Positions 13,443 through 15,198 of a stretch of 15,198 bases of DNA are shown here, piece after piece. How positions within the stretch are numbered: the stretch's first letter is position 1; every line of letters begins with the position of its first letter. The position numbers and the translations under genes were made by a program. The stretch is from the NCBI GenBank assembly GCA_016776705.1, contig JADHSW010000052.1, positions 1 through 15,198 of the forward strand. The letters are read 5' to 3'. The notes under the pieces were generated by a model. The model was not told where the DNA came from and did not search any database. It saw nothing but the letters and a program-made list of their open reading frames with translations. This DNA comes from Rhodospirillales bacterium. Its GTDB lineage: Bacteria > Pseudomonadota > Alphaproteobacteria > Rhodospirillales > JABHCV01.

Positions 13443-14413
13443 GTGATAAAAAGAAAAACAATGATGAACTAATCAAACTGGTTCTTGAAGGACAACCGCG
13501 CGCCATTGCCCGCATGATGTCAAAGGCCGAAACAGGAAACCCGGATGACCGGATCGCCATGGCGAAGATTTTTCGCCACAGCGGCCGCGCCCACGTCATT
13601 GGCCTGACAGGGGTCCCGGGCAGTGGCAAGTCGACAATGGTGCGCTCCCTTACCCTGGAATTCAGGAAAACCGGCCGCAAGGTTGGCATCATAGCGGTAG
13701 ATCCTTCCAGCCCTTTTTCCGGCGGCTCAATCCTTGGGGATCGGGTGCGAATGAACGATTTAACAGGCGATGACGGGGTCTTTATCCGCTCCATGGCGAC
13801 CGGTGGCGCGCTGGGCGGCCTCGCCCGGCCTGCGCTGGATACGGTGGATGTTCTTGACGCCGCCGGTTTCGATATCGTGCTGATTGAAACCGTTGGCGTT
13901 GGCCAGGATGAAGTGGATATCGTCAGCGCCGCCCATACGGTTGTCGTCGTATCGGCGCCCGGTCTTGGCGATGAAATTCAGGCCATCAAGGCAGGCGTGC
14001 TGGAAATTGCCGATATTCATGCGGTTTCAAAATGCGACCGTGATGATGCCCCGCGCACCATCGCCGATCTTCAGGGGATGCTTTCGCTTGGGCGTCACAC
14101 CATGCGATCCAGGGAATGGAAGCCTGTGGTTATTCCCACAAGTTCTGAAAGGGGCGAAGGCATTGAAGATCTGGTCGCAGCTATCGATGCTCATCTGGAA
14201 CACCTGAACAAATCCGGCGAGATGGAAATGCGCAAACGCCGCATTGCAGAAATGCGCATACTGAAATCGGCGGAAGACGTGGTGCGGGAGCGATTGCGCA
14301 AACAACGAGATGGCAAGCTGGCGGTTCTGCTGGATAAAGCCATGAACCGGACCATAGACCCCCATTCCGCCGCCTTGGAACTGCTGGACGGTTTCAACGA
14401 GAAAGATGGATAA
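13439..14413 (+). CDS. meaB: MeaB/ArgK-type G3E-class GTPase, methylmalonyl-CoA mutase chaperone
   Basis: The 324-residue protein has Walker A GVPGSGKST (58-66), AVDPSSPFSGGSILGDRVRM (86-105), ETVGVGQDEVDI (150-161) and SAPGLGDEIQAIKAG (172-186), all standard for MeaB. The C-terminal helical dimerisation arm is complete. MeaB protects and reloads B12-dependent acyl-CoA mutases (methylmalonyl-CoA, ethylmalonyl-CoA or isobutyryl-CoA type) by a GTP-driven gate. The base-specificity motif, normally NKxD, reads SKCD at 197-200, which is unusual. The start is GTG at 13439 in a GTGA overlap with the preceding gene, so its translation is probably coupled. No mutase gene is visible within the window, so its partner is presumably elsewhere. 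Confidence 0.9.
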   Translation: MSDKKKNNDELIKLVLEGQPRAIARMMSKAETGNPDDRIAMAKIFRHSGRAHVIGLTGVPGSGKSTMVRSLTLEFRKTGRKVGIIAVDPSSPFSGGSILGDRVRMNDLTGDDGVFIRSMATGGALGGLARPALDTVDVLDAAGFDIVLIETVGVGQDEVDIVSAAHTVVVVSAPGLGDEIQAIKAGVLEIADIHAVSKCDRDDAPRTIADLQGMLSLGRHTMRSREWKPVVIPTSSERGEGIEDLVAAIDAHLEHLNKSGEMEMRKRRIAEMRILKSAEDVVRERLRKQRDGKLAVLLDKAMNRTIDPHSAALELLDGFNEKDG

Positions 14414-14427
14414 TTAAGGGAAAAATA

Positions 14428-15198
14428 ATGCCGCATAACAAACCATCTTTAGGGGGGCTGGTCGATTTTGAGCAACTTATCGACGTTGTCGATATCGGTG
14501 CAAATCCCATTGATGGCGATGCACCCTATAAACCGCTCCTTGTTGCCGGGAAGGCGCGAGTAACAGGATTTGAACCAAATCCGGATGCGATTGTTCGACT
14601 GAACGAAATGAAGGGGGAAAACGACACTTATCTTCCTCTTGCTGTTTATGACGGAAACGAACAAGAACTTAAGGTATGCAAGGCCCAGGGGATGACTTCT
14701 CTTCTGGAACCAAATTCAGAATTGCTCAGCTACTTTCATGGATTTCCGGAATGGGGAGCCGTTCAGGAACGCCTCACAATTCCTACCGTACGACTGGATG
14801 ACGTTGAGGAGATTAATAATATCGATTACCTGAAAATTGATATTCAGGGCGGGGAACTGGAGGTTTTCATAAACGGCGTCAACCGGCTACGGGATTGTCT
14901 TGTTATCCAGACGGAAGTTGAATTTTTGCCCATGTACAAAGGGCAACCGCTTTTTTCCGAAGTCGAGATGTTCCTGAGACAGTCCGGCTTCGTGTTTCAC
15001 CGGTTTTTCCCGTTGGTCAGCAGAACCGTGCAGCCGTTGCTCATCAATAATGATCTGTTCAAGGGGTTAAGTCAGGATTTTTGGGCGGATGCGGTATTTA
15101 TTAAGGATTTCACTAAACTGGATCAATTGAGTGCGCAAAAGCTGCAAAAAATGGCGCTGATCCTTCATGATATTTATGGTTCTTTTGATATTGCCCTG
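14428..15198 (+). CDS. FkbM-type SAM-dependent methyltransferase (3' end outside window)
   Basis: An open frame of 257 codons runs from ATG at 14428 to the window edge without a stop. It begins MPHNKPSLGGLVDFEQLIDV. The SAM-binding motif I is DVVDIGANPIDGDAPYK (about 19-35), followed by VTGFEPNPDAI with the acidic loop residue, and then YLKIDIQGGELEVFINGV, which matches the LKIDxxGxExxVLxG block of the FkbM family. FkbM-type enzymes O-methylate sugars or other hydroxyl groups, so a surface glycan or glycolipid substrate is possible but not shown. AAGGG 7 nt before the ATG is a good ribosome site. It starts 14 nt after meaB and is likely part of the same transcript, though functionally it may be unrelated. 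Confidence 0.85.
   Translation, partial: MPHNKPSLGGLVDFEQLIDVVDIGANPIDGDAPYKPLLVAGKARVTGFEPNPDAIVRLNEMKGENDTYLPLAVYDGNEQELKVCKAQGMTSLLEPNSELLSYFHGFPEWGAVQERLTIPTVRLDDVEEINNIDYLKIDIQGGELEVFINGVNRLRDCLVIQTEVEFLPMYKGQPLFSEVEMFLRQSGFVFHRFFPLVSRTVQPLLINNDLFKGLSQDFWADAVFIKDFTKLDQLSAQKLQKMALILHDIYGSFDIAL

Overview
The window looks like chromosomal DNA of an alphaproteobacterium, probably Rhodospirillales-like. This is inferred from gene content and tight operon packing (ATGA, GTGA and TGATG junctions), not from a marker gene. It carries one insertion sequence and no RNA genes, CRISPR array or phage genes that I can see.

Positions 1-3111 (minus strand) hold a ferredoxin-dependent 2-oxoacid oxidoreductase operon. 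It starts with iorA (indolepyruvate:ferredoxin oxidoreductase alpha), continues with an iorB-like subunit that has a fused two-cluster ferredoxin tail, and then enters a second oxidoreductase, a KorA-like alpha subunit cut by the window edge. Facing away from it at 3463-8002 is a complete branched-chain-type (HAAT) ABC importer: binding protein, LivH, LivM, LivG and LivF. The 351-bp divergent region between them contains three clean dyad sequences. One is a perfect 16-bp palindrome of FNR/FixK type that can also supply a -35 box in both directions. The shared control region suggests, as inference, that the importer brings in an aromatic or branched-chain amino acid or acid whose 2-oxo derivative is oxidised to an acyl-CoA by the oxidoreductases. 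A hairpin terminator between the binding protein and the permeases probably sets their relative expression.

Positions 8021-9565 are an IS5-type insertion sequence of 1,545 bp with 19-bp imperfect terminal repeats, sitting 18 bp after livF. Its left flank is CTAA but its right flank is not. The right flank begins inside the C-terminal third of a family-3 solute-binding protein gene whose 5' part is missing. This points to an IS-associated deletion or rearrangement.

Positions 9961-11469 (minus strand) encode an RhlE-type DEAD-box RNA helicase with an RGG-rich tail. A good sigma-70-like promoter lies upstream, inside what would otherwise look like an N-terminal extension of the reading frame.

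Positions 11665-15198 (plus strand) are a compact gene run: isochorismatase-family cysteine hydrolase, alpha/beta hydrolase, gamma-class carbonic anhydrase-like protein, MeaB-type GTPase (with an unusual SKCD in place of NKxD), and an FkbM-type methyltransferase that runs off the right edge. No B12-dependent mutase is visible beside meaB. I did not find a clearly new multi-gene system. The most unusual points are the double-ferredoxin split IorAB, the symmetric divergent control region, the IS-linked gene truncation and the MeaB motif change.
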